Origin: JABSQH01 sp965230015
GTDB lineage: Bacteria > Actinomycetota > Acidimicrobiia > Acidimicrobiales > Ilumatobacteraceae
DNA length: 64,000 nt
Direction: 5' to 3'
Assembly: GCA_965230015.1 (NCBI GenBank)
Contig: CBDDKF010000026.1
Coordinates: 62,001-126,000 of the forward strand
The position numbers and the translations under genes were made by a program. This document shows positions 44,057-52,622 of the stretch, piece after piece (the first letter of the stretch is position 1; each line of letters opens with the position of its first letter). Below the pieces are notes generated by a model, which was not told where the DNA came from, did no database searches, and saw nothing but the letters and a program-made list of their open reading frames with translations.

Positions 44057-44908
44057 GTGCGCACCGCCATCGGATTCCTTCATGTTCCCAAGGCAGCGGG
44101 GAGCAGTCTCTCCGACGCGCTCCGCAGGGCCGCGCTCGAGGCTGGCCACCGGGTGGCCCAACCGGTGATGGACACGACGCTGTTCGGCGCGTTCGCCGAT
44201 TTCGATGCGATGCCTGAGCCGACGCAGGCGATGATCGAACTGGACCCAGCGCGGCTCGCCGATGCCGACACCGTCGTGGGTCACTACTCGCTGGCCAGCC
44301 TGCGGCACGGCCGCTCCGACCGCGATGTCGTCTGTGTGCTGCGCGAGCCGCGGGCGCGTCTCCTGTCGCTGTACACGTTCTGGCGCAGCTGGACACCGGG
44401 TCAGCACGCGGCATGGGATCCGTACGACCTGAGCCGGCGGGCCTCGAGCGGCACCCTCGATGCCACGCTCGCCGACCCGGCCATGGCGCCGCAGGTCGAC
44501 AACGTTGCGGCGCGACTCCTCCTCGCGGGGGACGAACGGGTTCCCGGCGACCGGCCGATCGACGAAGCCGACCACGATGCGCTCGCCGTCGAGGCGTTGG
44601 CCCGACTGGCCGGCCTCGGGCACGTCGATACGGTCGAGGCCGGCGACGCCGGGTGGGCGCGGATCAGCGTGTGGGCGGGCGCCGATCTCTCGGTGGATCG
44701 GCACAACGTGACGCCGCCCGGCGCACCGGTCGATGTTGTGGATCTCGATGAGGCAACGGCGGCGATGGCCCGCTGCACCGCAATCGACCAACGGCTGTGG
44801 CGTGCGGCGGTGTCGGTACACGAACCGCAGACGAGCGGCGATGAGCTGCGGGCACGAAGCGACGCCGCGTACGAACGGCAACTCCAGCGTGTTTCCGCCG
44901 AGCAGTGA
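44057..44908 (+). CDS. Sulfotransferase-like protein
   Basis: 283 residues from GTG 44057. The N-terminal GFLHVPKAAGSSLSDALRR is the phosphosulfate loop of the heparan 2-O-sulfotransferase-like group. VVCVLREPRARLLSLYTFW is the 3'-phosphate region. The rest has a NVAARLLLAGDERVP stretch common in bacterial members. It is a third sulfotransferase in this window and a likely glycan-modifying enzyme. It converges on the GT gene at 44946; the palindrome copy 2 lies between. Confidence 0.72.
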   Translation: MRTAIGFLHVPKAAGSSLSDALRRAALEAGHRVAQPVMDTTLFGAFADFDAMPEPTQAMIELDPARLADADTVVGHYSLASLRHGRSDRDVVCVLREPRARLLSLYTFWRSWTPGQHAAWDPYDLSRRASSGTLDATLADPAMAPQVDNVAARLLLAGDERVPGDRPIDEADHDALAVEALARLAGLGHVDTVEAGDAGWARISVWAGADLSVDRHNVTPPGAPVDVVDLDEATAAMARCTAIDQRLWRAAVSVHEPQTSGDELRARSDAAYERQLQRVSAEQ

Positions 44909-44920
44909 AGCCCCCCACGG

Positions 44921-44949
44921 GTAACGATCGTCTCTGAGACGATTGTTAC
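44921..44949. terminator. Palindrome at a convergent gene junction, probable bidirectional terminator (copy 2)
   Basis: gtaacgatcgtctc (44921-44934) is followed by one base and gagacgattgttac (44936-44949), complementary except for one G-T wobble. It matches copy 1 at all but two positions. The plus gene ends at 44908 and the minus gene's TAA stop (44946-44948) is in the right arm, as in copy 1. Confidence 0.65.
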
Positions 44950-47387
44950 AGGGCGCGGAAGCGGCGGCGCATGGCGGCGAGGGGTGCGTCGATCGAGCCG
45001 GCGCTGATGCGGCCAGGGGCATCAGCGGTGTACACGCCGGCCAGGGCCGGCAGCGGGGTCAGATCGTCGGCGCGGGCCAGGCGGACGACCAGATCCCAGT
45101 CGATGAACCGCTCCAGCGACTCGTCGAATCGCAGTTCGGGGTGGTCACGGCGGACGGCGACGGCGCCGAGGTCGATCGAGTTGTTGACGACCAAACGGTC
45201 GACGTCGAGCGGATCGGTGAACTGCACGAACGGTCGCGAGTTGTCCTCTCGATCAGCGCGCACGGTGGCGCCGTACACCGCTTGGACCACGGCGTGCCGG
45301 CCGACATGCTCGGCGATGGCGCGAAGCCAGACCGGATGCATCACGTTGTCGTCGTCGAGGAACGCGACCCACTCGCCGGTCGCATTGGCCACCCCCACGT
45401 TGCGCGCCGCGCTCGCCCCAACGCCCTCGGTACGCACGACCTGGATGCGGTCGTCGTCGAGTGTCGGCAGGTAGTCGGGGGTGCCGTCGGCGCCTCCGTC
45501 GTCGACGATCACCAGCTGCCAGCGCGTGTACACCTGGTCGAGCACAGACCCGATCGCGCTGCGCAGATAGTCGAGGCGATTCCGTGTGGGTAGCACCACG
45601 CTGATCGTTGGCTGCGCCCGCAGCGGGGCGTGCGCCGCCCACAGGGTGCCCTCCTCGATGCTCGCCAGCTGGTCGAGACGGGCGAGGCGCGGGTCGTGGT
45701 TGCGATGCACGACGCCGGCGAGATCGGCGATCCGCCGCCAGACGCGCTGCACCGTGGCATCGAGGTGCACAACACCGTCGGCGCCGCGATCGGCCCGGTC
45801 GGCGATGCGGGGTAGGTCGAGCTGATCGATGAGCGCGCTCTTCGTCGCGTCGAAGCGACGTCGCAAACGGGACTCCGTCGGTGGCCCCACAGGCGGTTCC
45901 GCCGGTTGTTCATCTCGGACGTTGACCCCGCGGGGTGAGTAGCGATCGTGGAACACCGTTGGCGAGGTTTCTGCGAGTGCCCGTTGCGCCGCGATCACCG
46001 CCTCGATGTCGCTGTCGAGGGCGAACGCGGTGTTGGGCAGCGTCAGCTCAGCGAGTGGTGTCCACAGCAGCGGGTGCCCCGTTCGATCGGCCGCAGCACC
46101 GAGGACGGCCACCGTGAGTTCGATGCCGAGCGGGGTGTCCAGCGCTGCTTTGGCCGCTTCGTTTGGTGGTGGCCCGAGTTCGGCCCAGTCGATCAAACGA
46201 GCTGCGTCGAATCCGCCCATGTCCAGCACTGCCGTGCGGTCGAGCACGAGCCCGGCTGGATGCAGGCTGGCGACTTCGCGGGCAACCGCGTACTCGCCCC
46301 ACCGTCCGAGGTAGTCCGATTCCCATCGCTGCTGTAGGTCGCGCACGTGCGGCCGCAGCACTCGTCCGACCGACACGATCCGACCGTCGTACGTGACCAC
46401 ACGCGGTCCGACGCCGACCACTCGCTCGCGAGCGGCCTGGGCGATCAGCGCAGCGATCGAGTCCGACTCCATTGGGCGCGCCACGCCCGGTAGCAGCTGG
46501 ACGTACGGCGCATCGGTCGCTCGCAATTGCCGATCGATCTCGTCGGGCGTGACGCCGGCGTCGAGCGTGATGGTGGCGACGTTCGGCAGCGGCGACGGTA
46601 CGTGCCGGGCGATCCGCGCGCTCGTTGGGGCATCGGGTACCGACGACACAGCGACGGTGTTGTCGTCGAGGTGGCGTTGCGCGGCAGCGACCACGGCTGC
46701 CGCCACCCCCGGCTTCTCGGCGACGTCGTGGGCCACCGATCCGGGCAGTGAACGCCAGTCGTAGAGCACCTCGGGAAGGTGGACGATCCGTCGTGCCGCA
46801 CCGGAGGCGCGCAGGGTGAACTCGCGGTCGGGGCATGGAGCGAAGTCCGCATCGAGTCCGCCGATGCGCTCGATGAGCGCAGCACGCACGGCCACGAGGT
46901 GGTTGAGGTAGTTCTGCCCGAGTAGTCGCTCGGGCGACCAGTCGGGCTTGCGGTACACGTCGAGCACATGGCCGTCGGTGTCCACGACCTGCTCGTCGGT
47001 GTAGATCAGGTCGACGTCGTCGTGTGCGGCGATCGCCGTGGCGAGGTGGTCGAGCGCATCGTGATGCACCCGGTCGTCGTGGTCGCAGAACACGATCCAC
47101 TCGCCGCGCGCTGTGGCGATCGCGTCGTTGGTCGCGGCTGCGATGCCTCCGTTGCTCGCTCTGCGCAGCGCACGGAATCGCGGGTCGTCGGTCGAGCGCG
47201 ACTCGACGAGTTCGATGCCTGCCGTGTCGGCCGAGCCGTCGTCGACGGTGACGCACTCCCAGTTGCCGGCCTGCGCAGCGATGGCGTCGAGTTGCTCGCC
47301 CAACAGCGTCGGATCGCTGTTCCACAGCGGCAGCACGAACGAGAAGCGCACGGTGGGGTTCGCGGCCGCGCCGTCTGTTGCGGTCAC
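44946..47387 (-). CDS. Double GT2 glycosyltransferase
   Basis: About 813 residues from GTG 47387 (VTATDGAAANPTVRFSFVLP). The first GT-A domain (to about 230) has CVTVDDGSADTAG, ASNGGIAAATNDAIATARG and VFCDHDDRVHHDAL. A middle region without clear motifs follows. The second GT-A domain starts around 610 with ISVVLPTRNRLDYLRSAI and has AFLDDDNVMHPVWL and RFIDWDLVVRLARAD. It is the last gene of the five-kilobase-plus operon from 52231. The first domain is closely related to that of the gene at 52619, so they are paralogues. Confidence 0.78.
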   Translation of the reverse strand: MTATDGAAANPTVRFSFVLPLWNSDPTLLGEQLDAIAAQAGNWECVTVDDGSADTAGIELVESRSTDDPRFRALRRASNGGIAAATNDAIATARGEWIVFCDHDDRVHHDALDHLATAIAAHDDVDLIYTDEQVVDTDGHVLDVYRKPDWSPERLLGQNYLNHLVAVRAALIERIGGLDADFAPCPDREFTLRASGAARRIVHLPEVLYDWRSLPGSVAHDVAEKPGVAAAVVAAAQRHLDDNTVAVSSVPDAPTSARIARHVPSPLPNVATITLDAGVTPDEIDRQLRATDAPYVQLLPGVARPMESDSIAALIAQAARERVVGVGPRVVTYDGRIVSVGRVLRPHVRDLQQRWESDYLGRWGEYAVAREVASLHPAGLVLDRTAVLDMGGFDAARLIDWAELGPPPNEAAKAALDTPLGIELTVAVLGAAADRTGHPLLWTPLAELTLPNTAFALDSDIEAVIAAQRALAETSPTVFHDRYSPRGVNVRDEQPAEPPVGPPTESRLRRRFDATKSALIDQLDLPRIADRADRGADGVVHLDATVQRVWRRIADLAGVVHRNHDPRLARLDQLASIEEGTLWAAHAPLRAQPTISVVLPTRNRLDYLRSAIGSVLDQVYTRWQLVIVDDGGADGTPDYLPTLDDDRIQVVRTEGVGASAARNVGVANATGEWVAFLDDDNVMHPVWLRAIAEHVGRHAVVQAVYGATVRADREDNSRPFVQFTDPLDVDRLVVNNSIDLGAVAVRRDHPELRFDESLERFIDWDLVVRLARADDLTPLPALAGVYTADAPGRISAGSIDAPLAAMRRRFRAL

Positions 47388-47397
47388 GCGCTCCGCC

Positions 47398-49278
47398 TCA
47401 CTCGTCGGTCGGCCACGGAAGCGCAGGGTACCGAGCGCGGATCGCGGCAATGGCCTCATCCGCGGCGAGGTTGGTCAGCGACACCATCGAGCCTTGGCGT
47501 ACTCGGTACCGCCCGAGGATTTCGCGACGGATCGCGGCGCGTCCTCCTTGTGCAGCGAGGCGCAGCCACAGGTCCCAGTCCTCCCAGCCGTACACCATGC
47601 CCTCGTCGGGTCGGTAGCCACCGAGATCCCACCACGCCTCGGCGCGCCACATCGCCTGCGCATCGATGTAGTTGACGATGCACAGTCGGCGGGGGTCCCA
47701 GTCGATGGCGCTGCGGAGGTTCCGTTCGTCGCCGAAGTCTTCGAGGATCGAGTACGCGGCCGCGGCGTCGGTTTGCTCGAGCAGCGTCGCCCGCAGCCGA
47801 TGCAGCGTGGTGGGATACAGGTGGTTGTCGGCGTCGACCACCATCACGAACGGCGCCCGAGCCACGCTGAATCCGGTGTTGCGCGCCCGCGACAACCCCT
47901 CGTTGGCGTCCTTGCCGACCAAGAGGATCGGGACTTCGGGGTGGGCGTCGATGAACGTCTCGACCACGCGCCGACCGCCATCGGTGGAGTGATCGTCGAC
48001 CACGACGATCTCGAAGTCGAGGTCTTCGCTGGCGATGATGCTGTCGAGCGTTTCGACGACGAGGTCGGCGTAGTTGTACAGCGTGACGACCACGCTGACC
48101 TCCGGTCGTGCGGCCTCGTAGCTGAGTGATTCGACGCGTTCGATGTGCATCTCGGAACCGTGTGCCAGCAGCGATCGCAGCTCGTCGATACGGCGGAGTG
48201 CGGCGCCCTCAGCCAGCGCCAGCTGTTTGGCTCGACGTTGGATGTCGCCATACGGCGTCATCGGTCCGAGCCGCTTGACCGGCTGCCGGGTCTCGCCGTG
48301 CAGTGTCCAACGGCCGCGCACGTACCCGCGCGAGGCGACGTGGGTCCCCACGTGCGGGAGCACCTCGCGTTCGATCTGCTGCAGATGTGCGACCACGGTC
48401 GGTCCGAATGCGAGCTCGCCTGTGACCGTGGCGCGGCCCGCCTCGGCCACTTCACTTCGGCGCTGTTCGTCGTCGAGAAGGCTGATCAGCGCGTCTCCCA
48501 GGTCGGCGGGGTCGGCCTGGGCAAAGTGTTCGCCAGCGATCAGCGGTGCGTGTGCCTCCGACGGCTCGGTGAGCACCGCGCAGCCGTTGGCCATTGCCTC
48601 GACCATGCGAACCCACTCGAAGTAGGCGGGAGCATCGGCCGGGCGATCGCGGTGGATGTTGATGAGCACCTTGGCCCGTGCGAGCAACGCTGCCTTGTCC
48701 GCGCCGAACACCAATCCTGGGGTCGACTCGTCGACTGGACGGTCGAACTTGAACAGACGGAACTCACTGTGGCGGTGGATCAGCAGCGGTGCCAGCGCCG
48801 CCAGGAGTTCGCCTCGTCGATCGTCGATCGCTCCCAGGAACAACACGTCGATGTCGCGATCGGTCGATGGCGCAGCGAGCGAGTCGACCGCGCCGACCTG
48901 CAGATGCCGGGCGTCGATGCCTTCGGCTCGGAGCGCATCGACGGCAACCCGATTGATGTCGAGCGTGCGCAGCCCGCGGCGGGCGACGTCGGCGGTCAGC
49001 CGGAACCAGGGTGTGCCCGGTTGCTCGGTGCCGATACACACGCTCGCCGCGGCAGCCCGCTGGAGGTCGCGCGTCGGTCCCGGGCACAGCTCGAAGAACT
49101 CATGCGGAGCGACGACGAGGTTGATCGCACCATCCGGCTCGGGCAAGCGATCATCGATGAGTTGCGCCGGGTACTCCGTGCCTGCAGCCTCGACGACCAT
49201 CGCCGCAATGTCGCGCATGAACCGGTTGCCGTCGGGCGCGACGAACACGCGCACGTCGGAGCGGACAGCGTCGGTCAT
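47398..49278 (-). CDS. Fusion protein: CgeB-like GT-B plus GT2
   Basis: 626 residues. The first part (about 1-320) has RVFVAPDGNRFMRDIAAM, LINIHRDRPADAPAYFEWVR and NGCAVLTEPSEAHAPLIAGEHF, a CgeB-like GT-B fold. From about 395 a GT2 domain begins with VSVVVTLYNYADLVVETL and has DDHSTDGGRRVVE, a MVVDADNHLYPTTL metal site and the late YGWEDWDLWLRLAAQ. Two transfer activities on one chain are likely. The start overlaps the coiled-coil gene by four bases. Confidence 0.75.
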   Translation of the reverse strand: MTDAVRSDVRVFVAPDGNRFMRDIAAMVVEAAGTEYPAQLIDDRLPEPDGAINLVVAPHEFFELCPGPTRDLQRAAAASVCIGTEQPGTPWFRLTADVARRGLRTLDINRVAVDALRAEGIDARHLQVGAVDSLAAPSTDRDIDVLFLGAIDDRRGELLAALAPLLIHRHSEFRLFKFDRPVDESTPGLVFGADKAALLARAKVLINIHRDRPADAPAYFEWVRMVEAMANGCAVLTEPSEAHAPLIAGEHFAQADPADLGDALISLLDDEQRRSEVAEAGRATVTGELAFGPTVVAHLQQIEREVLPHVGTHVASRGYVRGRWTLHGETRQPVKRLGPMTPYGDIQRRAKQLALAEGAALRRIDELRSLLAHGSEMHIERVESLSYEAARPEVSVVVTLYNYADLVVETLDSIIASEDLDFEIVVVDDHSTDGGRRVVETFIDAHPEVPILLVGKDANEGLSRARNTGFSVARAPFVMVVDADNHLYPTTLHRLRATLLEQTDAAAAYSILEDFGDERNLRSAIDWDPRRLCIVNYIDAQAMWRAEAWWDLGGYRPDEGMVYGWEDWDLWLRLAAQGGRAAIRREILGRYRVRQGSMVSLTNLAADEAIAAIRARYPALPWPTDE

Positions 49279-49670
49279 TCCGCGGGCGGCGCATTCGCCG
49301 GATCCACGGGCGGACCCGGCGGGAGCGCCTTCGGTCCGAGCCCGAGCGCGTGCGCCAGGCGGCGTGGGGCGCGCGCCACCTTGCGAACCGCACGCGTCGC
49401 CAAACCCGCCTTGTCAGGATGGGCCACTGCGTCTTTGGTCATCTGCACCACGAGTGCCCGGCGACTGACGGCGGTGGGCAGCGACTCGGCGAGTTGACGA
49501 ACCTCGGTACGTCGTGCGAGGGCGTCGTCGCGCAGACCAACCAGCTCGGCGTCGACGACGTCGAGTCGTCGCCGCAGCTCGGCGTTCTCCGCGCGCAGTC
49601 GGTCGAGTTCGGTGGCCGCCACGTGGCCAACGTTACCGACGTGCTCGTGGCCGGGGGTCGTCGCTGGCAT
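49275..49670 (-). CDS. Small coiled-coil protein
   Basis: 131 residues from ATG 49670, or about 115 from GTG 49622. LDRLRAENAELRRRLDVVD is a clear leucine-heptad coil. A basic, proline-rich C-terminus follows (RAVRKVARAPRRLAHAL, LPPGPPVDPAN). There is no catalytic motif. It overlaps the CgeB-GT2 gene by four bases and follows the HAD gene by 20. With the like-sized gene at 52290 it may act as a tether or oligomerisation partner of the adjacent glycosyltransferases; that is inference. Confidence 0.6.
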   Translation of the reverse strand: MPATTPGHEHVGNVGHVAATELDRLRAENAELRRRLDVVDAELVGLRDDALARRTEVRQLAESLPTAVSRRALVVQMTKDAVAHPDKAGLATRAVRKVARAPRRLAHALGLGPKALPPGPPVDPANAPPAE

Positions 49671-49690
49671 GGGATCGAACGGCGTGCCGC

Positions 49691-52231
49691 TCAACGAGTG
49701 CGGAGTTGCTCGACCCGGGAGCGGGCTGTCGCTGCCAGGCTCCGGGCTCGGCGCTGCACTGTCGTGATGCGGCGCACCGGTCGGCCCGCTGGTCGCGCCC
49801 GGAACGCCACCTCGATGTCGAGCATGTCGTCGACGAGCGGATTCTCGAACGGCACGGTGAAAAATCCGCCTGCTCGGAGCACGCCACCACGCGCGTCCGT
49901 CGGGTGCCCGCCGACCCAGCGGAGTCGCTCGTCGTCGGTGCGGTCGATGTGTATCGCGAGTCGACCGCTGGCCCCAGTGATGTGCAGCCGGCCGAGTTCG
50001 AAGCTGAGCTCGGCGGTCCCGATGTCGATTCGTACCTCTCGGACGTGGCCCACGGCCGCAGACAGGCGCAGCATCGACCATCCGCTGGGGGAGCGGTTCG
50101 GAACCGTCGCGACCTGTGCCACGGCGAGCACGTCGTCCGGCGGGAACACAGCGATGAGTGCTTTGCCCACTTCGGAAGCAGGACACAACTCATGCGGATC
50201 GATCCCGGCCTCGACGGCATCGAGCTGGGCTGCCAGCTCGCCGTTGGCCAATGCTGCAGCACCGTGCAGCCAATACACGTGCCGAGTGCCGATCATGTCG
50301 GTGTCGGCGGCGTTGGCGAAGCGCAGCAGCTCGGCGGCCCCGGCAGGCACCAGCGGCTCGTGACCCCGCCCGCCGACATCGTCGTGCTCCCACGTACCGA
50401 GCTCGCGCGCCAACCGGGCGCTCGGCCGACGAATCGTGCCCGCCAGCCCGGCGAGAAGGGTTCGGCGGTAGGCGTCGCTGCGCAGGCGAGGGTCCGACGA
50501 CGCCTCGGGAAGACGGGTCTGGCGCAAGCGGGCGTAGTCGAGCACGCCCCGGCGGGCGGCGCGGCGCGAGTCGAGCGCGCCGCCGGGATCATCGGCGAGC
50601 ACGGGCGAGCCAGTGTCGTCGATGTCGACCAGGGTGCCGATCTCGGGGGTGCACAGCTGCTCGACGATTTCGGGGGTGCGCATCACGATGTCGGGGTCGC
50701 TGGTGGTGGAACGCTCGACGCCGATGGGCACGACGCCATCGTCGGGGAGGAAGCCAGCCATGCGCGCGCCGCCAGCGACGCGGTCCCGCCCGGGCCTCGA
50801 CAACATCAGATACAGGCCGATCAGCTCGACCGACCATCCCTCCGCCACGAGGATCGCGTGGAGCGCCTCTTGGATCGTGCCGCCCCACCCGATGTCGCAC
50901 ACCACGAGCCGGCCTTGGTCGTCGGGGTCGAGCGCTCGCTGGAGGTAGCGCATCACTCGTGCGCGCACCGCGGACGACGACTCGACGATCTCACCGCAGA
51001 GTGATTCGTCGCTGGCGATCGCCTCGATCGCCGGGAGGAAGTCGGCGTCACCGAGCGGGCCCTCGCCGATCACCCTGGTAACGGCGTGCAGGTCGACGTC
51101 GAAGGCCTCCGTGACGTGTTCTGGACGGAAGGCGGCGCGTCGGATGAGCGCTCGGACGAGTTCGTCGGGCGTGCCCTCGATCACTGCGGCGCGACCCATC
51201 ACCCAGCGCGAGGCGTGGACATGGGCGGCGCGCGGGGCGTCTGGTCGTAGCGCAGCGACCACGTCGCTGATGAACCCGCCTTCGCGCAAGAGGTAGTGCA
51301 CCTTGCCCACGCCAAGATCGGTCGTGCGGTCGGTGATCCAGTCGGCGAACCCGGCGAGCAGTGGTCCACCGACGGTGACGCTGAACTCGTAGGTCGCGGT
51401 TGGACCGTTGCCCGCATCGCGCGCGCCGCCTGCCGTGAGGAGCAACTCGCGTGAGAGTGCCGATGCGCCGGCGTCGGTGCCGTGGGTGGCGGAGAACGAG
51501 GCAAGGGCACGGGGCATTGCAGGGCCGATGCGATCAGCATGGGGAATGTCGAGACCGACGAAGTTGGTGCCTGCGTCGTGCGCGGCCACCGCGTCGGCGT
51601 GCGGGTTGTCGCCGATGTGCAGCACCCGCCGGGGGTCGACGCCGTGGTGCCCGAGGGTGTGGGCGAGCAGCTTGCCGGCTTTGTTGTCGCGGTGTTCGCT
51701 CGAGGCCACCACGTCGAACAGCGGCGGCAGCTCGATCCCGAGTCCGGCGAACAGCGCCAGCAGTTGATCGCCCGAGAAGTAGGTGTCGCTAACGAGCGCA
51801 ACCGCAACGCCGGCGCCGTGCGCGTCGTGCAGCAGCTCGATCGCCGGATCGATCGCCCGGAGATGTCGCTGCTCCATCCCGATCTCTGCGGCGACGCCCG
51901 CCTCGACGCCACCGATGCGTTCGATCCACGCGGCGGGCATCCGCTCCCAGATCTCCTCGATCGTGCATTCGCCAACCCCGTGATCGCGTCGGGCTGCGGT
52001 GCGCGCCCGCCGTTCGGCGTGAATACGGGCGTCGAGGACATCCTCGGGAGTCACGTGGTCGGGGACCAGCCGGGCATCGACCAGGTCTGCGCCGAGCACG
52101 ACAAACAGGTCGTGCGGCTTCGCTGCGTCGCGCCACAACAGTGTGTCGAACACGTCGGAGGTGAGCAGTTCGATGCCGCCGCGATCGATGAGGTCGCGGG
52201 CGTCGGAGTAGACGGTGGGTGACGTCGCCAT
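49691..52231 (-). CDS. Large HAD-superfamily protein (COG5610-like)
   Basis: 846 residues. The N-terminal HAD domain has the phosphatase motif I LLTSDVFDTLLWRD, motif II VALVSDTYFSG, the later Lys NKAGKLLAH and motif IV IGDNPHADAV. A long second part has HYLLREGGFISDVVAAL and VVCDIGWGGTIQEALHAI. Such long HAD proteins occur in polysaccharide gene clusters but their reaction is not established. The C-terminal 250 residues show no motif I know. It opens the operon that runs down to 44946, divergent from 52290. Confidence 0.72.
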   Translation of the reverse strand: MATSPTVYSDARDLIDRGGIELLTSDVFDTLLWRDAAKPHDLFVVLGADLVDARLVPDHVTPEDVLDARIHAERRARTAARRDHGVGECTIEEIWERMPAAWIERIGGVEAGVAAEIGMEQRHLRAIDPAIELLHDAHGAGVAVALVSDTYFSGDQLLALFAGLGIELPPLFDVVASSEHRDNKAGKLLAHTLGHHGVDPRRVLHIGDNPHADAVAAHDAGTNFVGLDIPHADRIGPAMPRALASFSATHGTDAGASALSRELLLTAGGARDAGNGPTATYEFSVTVGGPLLAGFADWITDRTTDLGVGKVHYLLREGGFISDVVAALRPDAPRAAHVHASRWVMGRAAVIEGTPDELVRALIRRAAFRPEHVTEAFDVDLHAVTRVIGEGPLGDADFLPAIEAIASDESLCGEIVESSSAVRARVMRYLQRALDPDDQGRLVVCDIGWGGTIQEALHAILVAEGWSVELIGLYLMLSRPGRDRVAGGARMAGFLPDDGVVPIGVERSTTSDPDIVMRTPEIVEQLCTPEIGTLVDIDDTGSPVLADDPGGALDSRRAARRGVLDYARLRQTRLPEASSDPRLRSDAYRRTLLAGLAGTIRRPSARLARELGTWEHDDVGGRGHEPLVPAGAAELLRFANAADTDMIGTRHVYWLHGAAALANGELAAQLDAVEAGIDPHELCPASEVGKALIAVFPPDDVLAVAQVATVPNRSPSGWSMLRLSAAVGHVREVRIDIGTAELSFELGRLHITGASGRLAIHIDRTDDERLRWVGGHPTDARGGVLRAGGFFTVPFENPLVDDMLDIEVAFRARPAGRPVRRITTVQRRARSLAATARSRVEQLRTR

Positions 52232-52289
52232 GAGCGGTCGCTGAGCCTACGACGTGGTTGGGCCAGCACGCGGCCCTAACCTCGCATCC

Positions 52290-52622
52290 GTGCCGGGAGC
52301 AGACGACGACGAGCTGGCGCGCCTGCGCGCGCTCGTGGGACCGTCCGAGCGGGCGTACGTCGATGCGGTCGCCGACGCCGATCGGGCGATCGCGGCAGCG
52401 AAGGCGGCGACGCACGAGGCCGGCGCCGCTCGCGGTGAACTCGCCGAGATGCGCGTCGAGCTGGCGCGTGCGCGACAGGATCAGGATCTGTTCCAGCGCC
52501 GGCAGTCGATGGGCGCTGGCGAGTATCTGGTGGACCTCGGCCGAGAGGCATGGCGCGAGGTGCTGCGCCCCCGTCTGGGTCCCCTTGCCCGCCGCGTGCG
52601 TGGAAGCCGAGGCGCGCAGTGA
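52290..52622 (+). CDS. Small coiled-coil protein
   Basis: 110 residues from GTG 52290 (VPGADDDELARLRALVG). An alanine- and glutamate-rich helix covers about 25-75 (ATHEAGAARGELAEMRVELA), followed by a basic end (LARRVRGSRGAQ). No catalytic motif or signal. Its stop overlaps the GTG of the GT2 gene downstream (GTGA). It mirrors the gene at 49275, which also precedes a large GT gene, and the coil at the start of 36971. Confidence 0.6.
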   Translation: MPGADDDELARLRALVGPSERAYVDAVADADRAIAAAKAATHEAGAARGELAEMRVELARARQDQDLFQRRQSMGAGEYLVDLGREAWREVLRPRLGPLARRVRGSRGAQ

